From NCBI RefSeq assembly GCF_030867095.1, contig NC_081833.1, forward strand, positions 71,801,395 through 71,865,394: DNA of 64,000 nt. Direction: 5' to 3'. The translations under genes were made by a program, and so were the position numbers. Numbering within the stretch: the stretch's first letter is position 1; each line of letters opens with the position of its first letter. Under the pieces are notes generated by a model, which was not told the DNA's origin, did no database searches, and saw only the letters and a program-made list of their open reading frames with translations. This DNA comes from Alligator mississippiensis (Eukaryota; Chordata; Crocodylia; Alligatoridae). This document shows positions 13,086-22,722 of the stretch, one piece after another.

Positions 13086-13372
13086 AGCACTGGGATCTGG
13101 ATAGGGTCAAACAGACAACAAATGTGCTGATGTGAGAGCTCGACAGAATCTTTCAGCCAAAGTTGCTTTGTGAAGTGGTTATGGAGACCCTGTTGCCAGA
13201 ATGGCCAGAGATAGGTCTGGGTATGAAATAACAGAAGCTACAACAAAGTAATCAGGCATTCCTGCTCTTTCTGTCCCAAACACAAGAGAAAGACCCATCA
13301 AAAAGAAGAAACAATCCAGCCCCACGACCTACTCATTGGTCACATGTCTTCATGATGGGGCCTCACCCACTG

Positions 13373-13485
13373 CTCCTCTTTGGTTAAGTCACTGTAAACG
13401 AACACATCAAAACTTCCCCTCTCTGACAAAACAAGATGGAAGATCCTGGACATTTCACACGCCTTTGTTGGCCGTTGGTGACAAT
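13373..13485 (-). repeat. Partial second copy of the RTE-like endonuclease end
   Basis: GCTCCTCTTTGGTTAAG, GAACACATCAA and CCTCTCTGACA occur here and again, in the same order and spacing, at 15874-15985, about 2.5 kb away on the same strand. The two are similar but not identical. The simplest reading is that both derive from one LINE family: the distal copy is part of the RTE-like element, and this is a detached fragment or an old duplication. Confidence 0.6.
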
Positions 13486-13576
13486 TCCTTGATTTCAGGA
13501 TGATCTCTTACCACCGCTCATTGGTGGATCTTGAGGTGACTTAAGAGTCCAATCCTTGAGCCACAAACCTGTACAT

Positions 13577-13794
13577 GCAAGTCATATGCAACTGGCAGGA
13601 GGGGCACGGGGGGGGCATGTGCTCCCCTGAGACTGGCCACCGCTGGCTTCTGTGGGCGGTCACCACTTGTCACCCTCCTCTCCGCCCACCGCTGCTGATG
13701 CCACCGCTGGCTTCTGCGGGTGGTCACTGCTTGCCACCCCACCGCCGTTGCTGCCAGCTTCTGCAGGCACTCGCCGGGCCCACCGCTGTCAGTA
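13577..13794. repeat. GC-rich minisatellite-like block, 64-bp period
   Basis: CCACCGCTGGCTTCTG begins at 13637 and again at 13701, each followed by a GGTCAC..CTTG(T/C)CACCC block, giving a 64-bp period. A partial third unit (GCCAGCTTCTGCAGG) follows near 13752. The block abuts the point where RTE-like coding similarity ends (after reverse-transcriptase motif A), so it replaces the rest of that domain. The long minus-strand frame through it is compositional. Confidence 0.65.
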
Positions 13795-15985
13795 AAGGCC
13801 ATATACAGGCCCTGGTGTTGTTCCTGACACTTTTCTTGGACCTGGTGGGCAGCAAAGATCATGTCAATTACCACGCAGGATGGTCTGAAACCACACTGAG
13901 ATTCTGGCAGAACTTCCTCAGCAAAAGGCAAAAGAGAATGCAGGAGGATGTGCGCAAGGATTTTCCCTGATGTGGCAAGGAAGACTATACCTCAAGAGTT
14001 CCCACACAGACTTATCTCCTTCCTTGAAAATAGTTTTGATATTGGCATTCCTCAGGTCCCCAGGGTTCCACATGTGTAGAATAATTTTTTGTAGTCCCAG
14101 TACCAGTTCCTTGCTGCTAGCCTTATAGATTTCAGCAGGTATTCCATCCAGTCTAGTAGCCTTGCTGTTCTTGGTCTCCTTGATGGCGTGCCAGACTTCT
14201 AGAATAGGAAGGCTGGTAAGGGATCCCTTTTCATAGATTCATAGATGTTAGGGTTGGAAGGGACCTCAATAGATCATCGAGTCCGACCCCCTGCATAAGC
14301 AGGAAGGAGTGCTGGGTCTAGATGACCCCAGCTAGATACTCGTCTAACCTCCTCTTGAAGACCCCCAGGGTAGGGGAGAGCACCACCTCCCTTGGGAGCC
14401 CGTTCCAGACCTTGGCCACTCGAACTGTGAAGAAGTTCTTCCTAATGTCCAATCTAAATCTGCTCTCTGCTAGCTTGTGGCCATTGTTTCTTGTAACCGC
14501 CAGGGGCGCCTTGGTGAATAAATCCTCACCAATTCCCTTCTGTGTCCCCGTGATGAACTTATAGGCAGCCACAAGGTCGCCTCTCAACCTTCTCTTGCGG
14601 AGGCTGAAAAGGTCCAGTTTCTCTAGTCTCTCCTCGTAGGGCTTGGTCTGCAGGCCCTTGACCATACAAGTTGCCCTTCTCTGGACCCTCTCCAGGTTAT
14701 CCGCATTCTTCTTGAAGTGTGGCGCCCAGAATTGTATGCAGTACTCCAACTGCGGTCTGACCAGCGCCCGATAGAGGGGAAGTATCACCTCCTTGGACCT
14801 ATTCGTCATGCATCTGCTGATGCACGATAAAGTGCCATTGGCTTTTTTTTCAGGGTGTTGGGCAATGGATTTGATGGTGGTGGTTGACTCATGTTTCAGG
14901 AGTGCTTCAAAGTGCTCTTTCCATCTAACTTGAACAGATTTATTGTCTTTGAGGAACACTGAGCCATCCTATGAGTGCAGGGAAGTTGGACCATGGGAAG
15001 CTGGGCCTTAGATCGCCTTCATTACGCTGAAAAAGCTATGCCTATCATGTTTGTCAGCATAGAACTAGATCTCTTTGACTTTATCTTGCTGCCACTGATT
15101 TTTGATTTCCCAGATCCTCCTGTGAGCTTTGGCTTTGAGAAGTTGATACATCTCATCCCTCTGCTGAGATGAGGTGTTATCTTGCCAAGCAGAATGAGTC
15201 CTCTTCTTGTCAAAGAGGGCTTGGATCTCAGCATCACTCTCATCAAACCAGTCTTGGTGTCGATGGGTGTTATAACCAAGGGATTCAGCACAGGCCACAT
15301 GGATGGCAGCTTTAAATCCCTTACAGAGTTTCTTAGTGTTGCCTTCATTTGTGGCCAGGGAAGAGATGTTTTCATGAAGGCACCATTGGAGATCTTTCCT
15401 GACCTCTGGGTCTTGAAGAGATTTGGTGTTGAGACTTCTTTGAATTGTTTTTGGCTGTTTTCAGTGTTTCAGAGCAAGCCAGTATTCATAATGGATTTGA
15501 CAAGACAGTGATCTGTCCAGCAGTTATTGCCTCCTTTCATGGCTCGTGTGACACAGACATCAATTTGATCACGGACTCTACCTATAACAGTCTAGAAGGT
15601 GCCAGTGCTCAGACCTAGGTGTTTCCAGGTGGCCTTCTATTTGTCAGTCTTTCTAAAGATGGTGTTTCTGATGACAAGACTGTGCTCTGCACATTAGCTC
15701 AGCAGAAGAATGCCACTGGAGTTGGCTTTCCCTACTCCTTCCTTCCCAGTGGTGCCACTCCAGAGTTCCAGGTCATGGCATTGAAGTCACCAAGGAGAAC
15801 GATCTTGTCCTCCTTGTGAGCATTGGTCAGTACATGGTCAAGGTTTGAGTAGAACTGTTCTTTGATGTCTCCCTTTGCTCCTCTTTGGTTAAGAAGTCTT
15901 GGTAAAGAACACATCAAGACTTCTCCTCTCTGACAGAACAAGGGAGATCCCTTGAGAATTCACATGCCTTAGTAGCATCTGTTAC
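13795..15985 (-). pseudogene. Decayed RTE-like LINE (endonuclease and RT fragment), interrupted by CR1
   Basis: Read on the minus strand from high to low coordinates, the pieces fall in LINE order. First comes the endonuclease tail with KIVLLGDFNAM (15732-15941). Next is the linker with QDWFDESDAEIQALFDKK (15065-15298), then RWKEHFEALLKHEST (just above 14850). The start of the reverse transcriptase follows, with DGIPAEIYKA (about 14120-14160) and LPESQCGFRPS (about 13860-13910), and it ends at YMAFTD, motif A. Frames change several times and stops intervene, so it is dead. The element encoded a self-copying retrotransposon enzyme. The catalytic palm beyond motif A is missing. The word set matches RTE/BovB-like proteins, but the clade is not certain. 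A CR1 fragment is inserted at 14231-14850 in the same orientation. Confidence 0.75.
14231..14850 (-). mobile_element. CR1 LINE, 3' fragment (young subfamily) nested in RTE-like LINE
   Basis: An open frame of about 175 CR1 codons remains intact (from about 14846 down to 14318), containing RALVRPQLEYCIQFWAPHFK and GVFKRRLDEYLAGVI. It differs from the C-terminus of the near-intact CR1 at 17755-22075 at only about nine residues by my count. The 3' tail (TGCAGGGGGTCGGACTCGAT-like, read inverted) also matches. It is 5'-truncated at AAAAGCCAATGGCAC. Its upstream frame continues into RTE-like codons, giving a 213-codon chimeric ORF (14318-14959) that is an accident of insertion. Confidence 0.88.
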
Positions 15986-16906
15986 TGGAAAACTATGCCA
16001 TTGAATAAAATTAATACTGCAGGAGAAGAAATCCCCTGAGTTCTATGTCTTGGTGAATGTATAAGAAATAAAACCTTACTTGGTGTATATTACCATTCAG
16101 TCTGGGATCAAAGGGGCTGATGGGAGTTGGAGGTCAAATACCTTTGGACATTTTTTAACATATTCTACCTGATTTATCGTGGTGAGCAATCCTATGGGTA
16201 TTGGTACACAGGACAACATATATTTCAGTTTAACCATTCTAAAGCTCCTGGCTCTGAGATACGTCTCATGCTATGGGATGTTATGGCAACCAGTTTTAAG
16301 TACATGCTCTTTCCTAGTACCTCCTCCTGACACTTTTTACCCTTCCTCTATAAACAGAATAATCCAAACTTTTTTTTAATACTCTCCCCATAGGTAAATT
16401 CACCCTATGCACCTGTTTCCACTCACTCAAGTTGCCACCTCCAAATTTTTTTGGAAAGCAAACCCAGTACATCTAAGTAGAGCATTTGAGGTGTGGGCGT
16501 AACTTTGAATTAGCTCCTGTGTGAGGTCTCTTAACAGTTCGATGAGGTTTATAAAGATGTTGAAAAGGACCTGTTGATTGCATCTGTTTGTAATTACTAG
16601 TTGTGCAATCTGAATATGCAGCATGTATTTATTGAATTAAGCTCTGAATGTGAATAGTATGCTGCTGGTTGTTAATTGCCTACACCAAGAGGTGGTTGAC
16701 AATGGGGCTTTCATCTCTACCCACCTCGATGGGGAAAATAAACATGGTTCCTTTTTATTTAACAGTTTGCTGACTTTTAATCAGCCAGGGAACACATTTT
16801 TATGAATTTATTTTTTCAATACTAGTGCTGGCTAGTATATCTGGGGGAAAAAACAGAAAAGCAAGAAAAGTACACCAAGGCAGATGCTAGAGGTAACTAA
16901 CTCTTA
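15986..16906. other. Non-coding stretch, no gene recognised
   Basis: AT-rich; frames below 70 codons on both strands without known motifs. Confidence 0.5.
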
Positions 16907-16992
16907 GGGCCTGATCCAGCACACCCTGAGATCAATGGGAAATCAATGGGAGTCTAAGGCCAATGGACTTCAGAAGGCTTTGGGTCAGGACC
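16907..16992. repeat. Short inverted-repeat element (GGGCCTGATCC family)
   Basis: GGGCCTGATCCAGCAC at the left is mirrored by GCTTTGGGTCAGGACC at the right. In between are AATGGGA and TGGACTTCAG words typical of small palindromic repeats common in sauropsid genomes. Related ends occur at 43191 and 43671. Confidence 0.5.
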
Positions 16993-17754
16993 ACAGTCAT
17001 TTCATCCAATACAGTGTCAAATTTTCAGCTTATGTAAATCAATGCAACTCCAGTGCATGCTAGTAGAGGATTGCCCAGAATGTTTCTAATGCAAAATCCA
17101 TCTCGTGCAAAATATGCTCATATTATCTCTGCTTACACCCCAAAAACTTGCTAGCTGCTAGGTGTAAAGGAATAGTATACAATGATAATCCAGACTTTTT
17201 AAAAGTGCTGGATGCTCACATTTGCCGTCTGGCTTGTGCTTTCTTTCATACCATAGGCTAAACTCCATAAACATTAGATAAACTGATGCTGATCATATCT
17301 GCAGCCATCCACCATTGGTTTGAAGGAAGCCTGAGCAAAGGCATCCTAGGATATGGTTTAGAGATATTGACAAGCTGCCTGATTTACGATGGTACCACAT
17401 CCCACGTGCACTTGTGCCAATTTTACATCTTTGACAATAAAGGAAGCATCAAGTCTAATTGCATTCAATTTAGCAGGCCGACAATACAAGCCAGGCTCAG
17501 AGGAAAATCTGTATTTTACAGTTGTGTTGTGGCCATATTTTAATATTGAGTAATGTTTTCATAGAGCCAGAACCTCATTTTCAACCTTCCATCTCAACAG
17601 AGGATATTATAGCCAAGAGTCCCAAGTTTAACTAACTCTGTATTCCTAGCCAGTAGCATTATATGCTTCAGGCCTTCTGTTTCTGGTTCCAAGAGGATGA
17701 AACAATAGAAGAGGGCAAAAAAACATCAACAAGCAAACCATCACACACCTAGCT
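16993..17754. other. Non-coding spacer upstream of CR1
   Basis: AT-rich. The plus frame at 17286-17543 (85 codons) has no recognisable domain. Composition changes abruptly to GC/CpG-rich at 17755, the CR1 start. Confidence 0.5.
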
Positions 17755-17935
17755 GAGCCGGTAGGGAGCCGCGCTCCCGAGCCGCGCGGCGCGAACAGAG
17801 CGCGCAAACAGGCGCGCTCTGTAAGAGCACGCCGGCGTTTGCGCAGGCGTTCGCGCCGGAGGGCGGGCCAGGAGTGGGACTCCTGTAGGGGTAGGACGTA
17901 GACACCGCGCAGGTCTACAAACAGCAGCTTGTAGA
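17755..17935 (+). promoter_or_regulatory. CR1 5' UTR / internal promoter, CpG-rich and self-complementary
   Basis: Two perfect hairpins are visible. GGGAGC pairs with GCTCCC around CGC (17764-17778), and ACAGAGCGCGC (17795-17805) pairs with GCGCGCTCTGT (17812-17822) around a 6-nt loop. The block is dense in CpG while the flanks are CpG-poor. LINEs are transcribed from internal 5' promoters, so this is the expected place for one. The hairpins could matter for translation or RNP assembly (inference). The first good start codon, at 17936, has A at -3 and G at +4. Confidence 0.6.
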
Positions 17936-19001
17936 ATGGTGTCTACGAGGAGTACTGCTAGGGCCTCTGCCCAGGGGGACAAGGCTACCAGGGGCAGGTC
18001 TGAGGCCTCCACCCAGACCGAGCCCATGGGGGAGCCGTTGTCCCCCTACCTCCTGGCCTGTGGGGTATCCCCAGCAGGGCTGGGGGGGAGCAGAGATTGG
18101 GGGCCCCCACACCTGTCCAGCAGGTGCCCGTCTTAGGGCTCTGGAGGCGCAGGTGAGGGAGCTCCGGGAGGAGGTTAGCAGGCTGAGGGGGATCAGGGAG
18201 GCGGAGGATGAAATTGATAGTTATTTCCTTTCCCTGCAGGCCCAGGCACCAAAGGAAGAAGCACCCCGGGGAATACCCTCCACAGCAGAGTGGCAGACGG
18301 TCACAGCCAGGACCGGAGCGGCACGCAGCGAACCGGTACCAGCTTCTCCAGTCCGACTGGTGAACAGGTACAAGGCCCTGGCGACCCTGCAGGAGATGGA
18401 AGGGGAGGAGGACACCCTTGGGCAAGAAGAAACACCACGTTCTTCACACTCCAAACAGATCAAGAGATCCACGATGACCCAGAGGAGGAGGCAACGAGTG
18501 CTCGTCATAGGAGACTCCATCCTGAGAGGTAGGGAAGGACCCATCTGTCGCCAGGACCCCTCGGCACGAGAGGTATGCTGCCTCCCTGGAGCAAAGATTC
18601 GGGATGTGACGGAGGTAATCCAGGCCAGGATCAAGCCCACCGATTACTACCCCATGGTCCTAGTCCATGTGGGTACTAATGATGCAGCCAGGAGAACCCC
18701 CGATCACTTGATGGCGGACTACTGTGCTCTGGGCAGTGTGCTGAAGGAGTTCGGTGCCCAGGTGGTTTTCTCTTCCATCCTACCAGTGACCGGACGAGGA
18801 AGACAGCAGGAGAACTGCATCAGAGAGACCAACTGGCGGCTTTGGCAGTGGTGTCTCGAGGCAGGCTTCGGCTTCCTGGACAATGACCCGCACATCACGA
18901 CGAGGGACATGCTCAGCTGGGATGGGCTTCACCTGTCCCCCAAAGGTAAGCGTGTGTTTTCTTCTAGGTTGGCAGATCTCCTCCGGCGGGCTTTAAACTA
19001 G
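17936..19001 (+). pseudogene. CR1 ORF1 protein with SGNH-hydrolase (esterase) domain, one frameshift
   Basis: CR1 ORF1 proteins bind RNA and carry an SGNH/GDSL-type esterase-like domain. The start at 17936 has a good context and gives a basic N-terminus (VSTRSTARASAQGDKATRGR, then STQTEP) that runs into a stop at about 18134. The downstream part is in another frame (open 18060-19001). In the numbering of that 313-codon frame there is a leucine/arginine/glutamate-rich coiled-coil stretch at residues 24-48, block I GDS at 151-153, GTND at 205-208, and the D..H pair in DGLH at 288-291. All catalytic blocks of the fold are therefore present. The frame change falls between about 18070 and 18120, and the 7-G run at 18082-18088 is the obvious candidate site. 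It could be a real inactivating indel or a base-call error in the run. Confidence 0.85.
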
Positions 19002-19057
19002 GCTCGTCGGGGGGAGGGGAGTACGAGGGCAGGGGAAGCTGTGGACCACCAAACCAT

Positions 19058-21987
19058 GTGGCACCCACAAGGACAGCCCAGCCTGAAGAAGGAGAACATT
19101 GGGAACCTGAAAGCCATGGGGAGGCCAGCACTACAGAACAGGTAAGGAACAAGAAGGTAAGAAACAATGGGCCCCATGGGACTCGGAGCGGGGGGGCAGC
19201 AAAGGCACCAGTCGCAGGGCTCAAGTGCCTATATACTAATGCTAGGAGCATGGGGAACAAGCAGGATGAACTAGCACTCCTGCTTGCACTAAACACCTAT
19301 GACTTAGTGGGGCTAACAGAGACCTGGTGGGATTCATCCCATGACTGGGCGGTACATATTGAGGGCTATAGATTGTATAGAAAGGACAGGTCAGGGAAGA
19401 AAGGGGGGGGGGGGTTGCACTTTATGTCAGTGAGCAATACACATCAACCCTCATCAAGACAGAATCCGAGGTTGAGGAAGTAGAAGGATTGTGGGTTAGG
19501 TTACATGGGGGGCAAGGAGAAAGGGATTTGGTGGTAGGGGTCTGTTACAGACCCCCACACCAAGGGGAAGAAATAGATGCGGGGCTCCTTAGGCAACTCT
19601 CAGAGACCATAAAAGCTAAAGAGGCGGTAGTCATGGGGGACCTAAACTACCCGGACATCTGCTGGGAGACGCAGACAGCAAGGTCCCATCGCTCATGCAG
19701 GTTTCTAACTTGTGTACAGGACCTCCACCTGACACAGGAAGTGCATGGTCCCACTAGGGGGAATGCCATACTGGATCTGGTATTGGCAACGGGAGATGAC
19801 ATGATAGGGGACCTCCAGATCGGTAGCTATCTGGGAGACAGTGATCACCTTATAATAGAATTCAACATAAGACGGCGAGTGGGTAAGGTAACTAGTAGGG
19901 TGAAAGTGCTAGACTTTAGGAAAGCTGATCTCATTGCACTCAGGCGATTAGTCAAGGAAGCACTGCAGAGTAGGAGTTTTGATGGGATGAGTGCCCAAGA
20001 AGGGTGGCTGTGCCTAAAGGAAACGATCCTTTGGGCACAAAGCAAGACGATCCCCGAGCGAGGCAAAAGAGGGAAAAGGGCCAGGAGGCTTCCCTGGCTG
20101 ACCAGAGAAATCCAGGGCAGCCTAAGGGCCAAAAGGGGAGCACATAAAAAGTGGAAACAGGGTGAGATCACTAAAGATGAATATACCTCCTCTGCTCGTG
20201 CTTGTAGGGAGGCAGTTAGGCGGGCCAAAGCTACCATGGAGCTGAGGATGGCAACCCAAGTAAAGGACAACAAGAAATTGTTTTTTAGATATATTGGGAG
20301 TAAAAGGAAGGCCCAGGGAGGAATAGGACCCCTGCTAAATGGGCAGAAACAATTGGTGACAGATAAGGGGGACAAGGCTGAACTCCTCAACGAGTTCTTT
20401 GCCTCAGTGTTCCTAAGCGAGGGGCACGACAAGTCTCTCACGGGGGTTGTAGAGAGGCAGCAGCAAGGCGCCAGACTTCCATACGTAGATCCTGAGGTGG
20501 TGCAGAGTCACTTGGAAGAACTGGATGCCTTTAAGTCGGCAGGCCCGGATGGGCTCCATCCGAGGGTGCTGAAGGCACTGGCCGACGTCATTGCAGAGCC
20601 ACTGGTGGGAATATTCGAATGCTCGTGGCGCACGGGCCAAGTCCCAGAGGACTGGAAAAGGGCTAACGTGGTCCCCATTTTCAAAAAGGGGAGGAAGGAG
20701 GACCCGGGCAACTATAGGCCAGTCAGTCTCACCTCCATCCTTGATAAAGTCTTTGAAAAAATTATCAAGGCTCACATTTGTGAGAGCCCGGCAGGGCAAA
20801 TTATGCTGAGGGGAAACCAGCACGGGTTTGTGGCGGGCAGATCGTGCCTGACCAACCTAGTCTCTTTCTATGACCAGGTTACGAAACACCTGGACACAGG
20901 AGGAGGGGTGGATGTTGTATACTTAGACTTCAGGAAGGCCTTCGATACGGTATCCCACCCCATACTGGTGAACAAGTTAAGAGGCTGTGATGTGGATGAC
21001 TGCACAGTCCGGTGGGTGGCGAATTGGCTGGAGGGTCGCACCCAAAGAGTCGTGGTAGATGGGTCGGTCTCGACCTGGAAGGGTGTGGGCAGTGGGGTCC
21101 CGCAGGGTTCGGTCCTTGGACCGATACTCTTTAATGTCTTCATCAGCGACTTGGACGAGGGAGTGAAATGTACTCTGTCCAAGTTTGCAGATGACACAAA
21201 GCTATGGGGAGAAGTGGACACGCCGGAGGGCAGGGAACAGCTGCAGGCAGACCTGGATAGGTTGGACAAGTGGGCAGAAAACAACAGGATGCAGTTCAAC
21301 AAGGAGAAATGCAAAGTGCTGCACCTAGGGAGGAAAAATGTCCAGCACACCTACAGCCTAGGGAATGACCTGCTGGGTGGCACAGAGGTGGAGAGGGATC
21401 TTGGAGTCCTAGTGGACTCCAAGATGAACATGAGCCGGCAGTGTGACGAAGCCATCAGAAAAGCCAATGGCACTTTATCGTGCATCAGCAGATGCATGAC
21501 AAATAGGTCCAGGGAAGTGATACTTCCCCTCTATAGGGCGTTGGTCAGACCGCAGTTGGAGTACTGCGTGCAATTCTGGGCGCCACACTTCAAGAAGGAT
21601 GTGGATAACCTGGAGAGGGTACAGCGAAGGGCAACTCGTATGGTCAAGGGCCTGCAGACCAAGCCCTACGAGGAAAGACTAGAGAAACTGGACCTTTTCA
21701 GCCTCCACAAGAGAAGGTTGAGAGGCGACCTTGTGGCTGCCTATAAGTTCATCACGGGGACACAGAAGGGAATTGGTGAGGATTTAATCACCAAGGCGCC
21801 CCCGGCGGTTACAAGAAACAATGGCCACAAGCTAGTAGAGAGCAGATTTAGACTGGACATAAGGAAGAACTTCTTCACAGTTCGAGTGGCCAAGGTCTGG
21901 AACGGGCTCCCAAGGGAGGTGGTGCTCTCCCCTACCCTGGGGGTCTTCAAGAGGAGGTTAGACGAGTATCTAGCTGGGGTCATCTAG
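19058..21987 (+). pseudogene. CR1 ORF2 endonuclease / reverse transcriptase, one frameshift
   Basis: ORF2 makes the nicking endonuclease and the reverse transcriptase for target-primed copying. The frame open at 19058-19483 holds the endonuclease start (LKCLYTNARSMGNKQDEL, LVGLTETWWD). The frame open at 19489-21987 (832 codons) holds the rest. In its numbering: GDLN at 50-53 and SDH at 118-120 (endonuclease), VPIFKKGRKEDPGNYRPVSL at 395-414, motif A VYLDFRKAFD at 477-486, SGVPQGSVLGP at 535-545, and catalytic FADD at 566-569. A conserved CR1 C-terminus follows (LEYCVQFWAPHFK, RLDEYLAGVI). The two frames meet at a 12-G run (19403-19414), and the proper continuation (VALYVSEQYT) follows it directly in the second frame. 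No ATG opens the first frame, and translation initiation of CR1 ORF2 is uncertain. All active-site residues I can check are intact. Confidence 0.9.
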
Positions 21988-22156
21988 ACCCAGCACTCTT
22001 TCCTGCTTATGCAGGGGGTCGGACTCGATGATCTGTTGAGGTCCCTTCCGACCCTAACATCTATGAAACTATGAAACCTTATAACCTACTATTTCTCCCA
22101 CAGGTTGAAGACGAAAAATAGCAACAAACCATGCCAAGGGATTCTGCCTCTAGCTA

Positions 22157-22720
22157 CCATATTTTCTCACATATAACACACCTCGGTGTATAATACACAC
22201 CTTGTTTTTGGAAGTCAGAATGAAAGAAAAAAAAATACTTTTTCAGGATGATAGCTGTATAGGGCAGGAGTAGAGCCTAATCTTCAGCTGGCTCACCCTC
22301 TTTTTCTGCTTGACTAAAGCTGAAATCCTAGCTGTTGCTATAAATTGGTCTCCATGGGTGGAACTATGATTTTGGAAAGAGCCAAAGAGTCTCCAAGGTT
22401 GTAAAATAGAGAGAGCAACCAGAGGCAGCTAGCAGACAGCAACACTGCCCTAAGAAAGTTTAGCTTGATTAGTGGAACATCAAGACCATTAAAAAAGAGA
22501 CAATCTTCAACAGTTTTGAAATGAACAACGAGTCATTAAATCAACCGGCTTCCTAAGCTGCCTGAATTGTCATGTAATGGTTGCTACACAGTGCAGAAGA
22601 AATCAAAGTTGGGTGCTTCTATTCCAGTCATAAAATCAGCTTCTCCAATTAATACATGCACCCCAATTTTGGGGGGGCTGGTTTTGGGAAAAATTGTGTA
22701 TTCTGTGTGAGAAAATACAG
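22157..22720. mobile_element. TA-flanked TIR DNA element, non-autonomous
   Basis: The left end CCATATTTTCTCACATATAA matches the inverted right end CTGTATTTTCTCACACAGAA. Both ends are bordered by TA (22155-22156 and 22721-22722), as in Tc1/mariner-type insertions. The inside of about 564 bp encodes nothing recognisable. It begins roughly 80 bp after the CR1 3' end. A hAT origin is an alternative because no transposase is available to decide. Confidence 0.65.
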
Positions 22721-22722
22721 TA

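Larger units (their letters stand above)
17755..22075 (+). mobile_element. Near-full-length CR1 LINE retrotransposon
   Basis: The order is: CpG-rich 5' UTR (about 17755-17935), ORF1 (17936-19001), a short intergenic or overlap zone, ORF2 (ending 21987), and a short 3' UTR. The 3' UTR contains TGCAGGGGGTCGGACTCGAT and ends in the CTATGAAACTATGAAA type of short repeat used by CR1 for reverse-transcription priming. About 4.3 kb is the expected size of a complete CR1. I see no poly(A) tail and no clear target duplication, as is usual for CR1. Each ORF has one net frameshift, located at or near a G run in both cases (see the ORF entries). Apart from these the coding sequence is open, so the copy is young or mis-sequenced. 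The CR1 3' fragment at 14231-14850 is from the same subfamily. Confidence 0.93.

Noticed and set aside
13518..13931. 137-codon minus-strand frame as a complete gene
   Set aside because: Its first third is the RTE-like RT fragment (LPESQCGFRPS); the rest is translation of the GC-rich tandem repeat.
14318..14959. 213-codon frame as a host gene
   Set aside because: It is the fusion of RTE-like codons with an inserted CR1 C-terminus.
17985..18640. Two long minus-strand open frames (146 and 139 codons)
   Set aside because: They lie antisense to CR1 ORF1 and have no recognisable domain; they are by-products of a GC-rich coding strand.
19845..20823. Minus-strand open frames of 198 and 136 codons
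   Set aside because: Antisense to the reverse-transcriptase ORF of the CR1; no domain, codon shadow.
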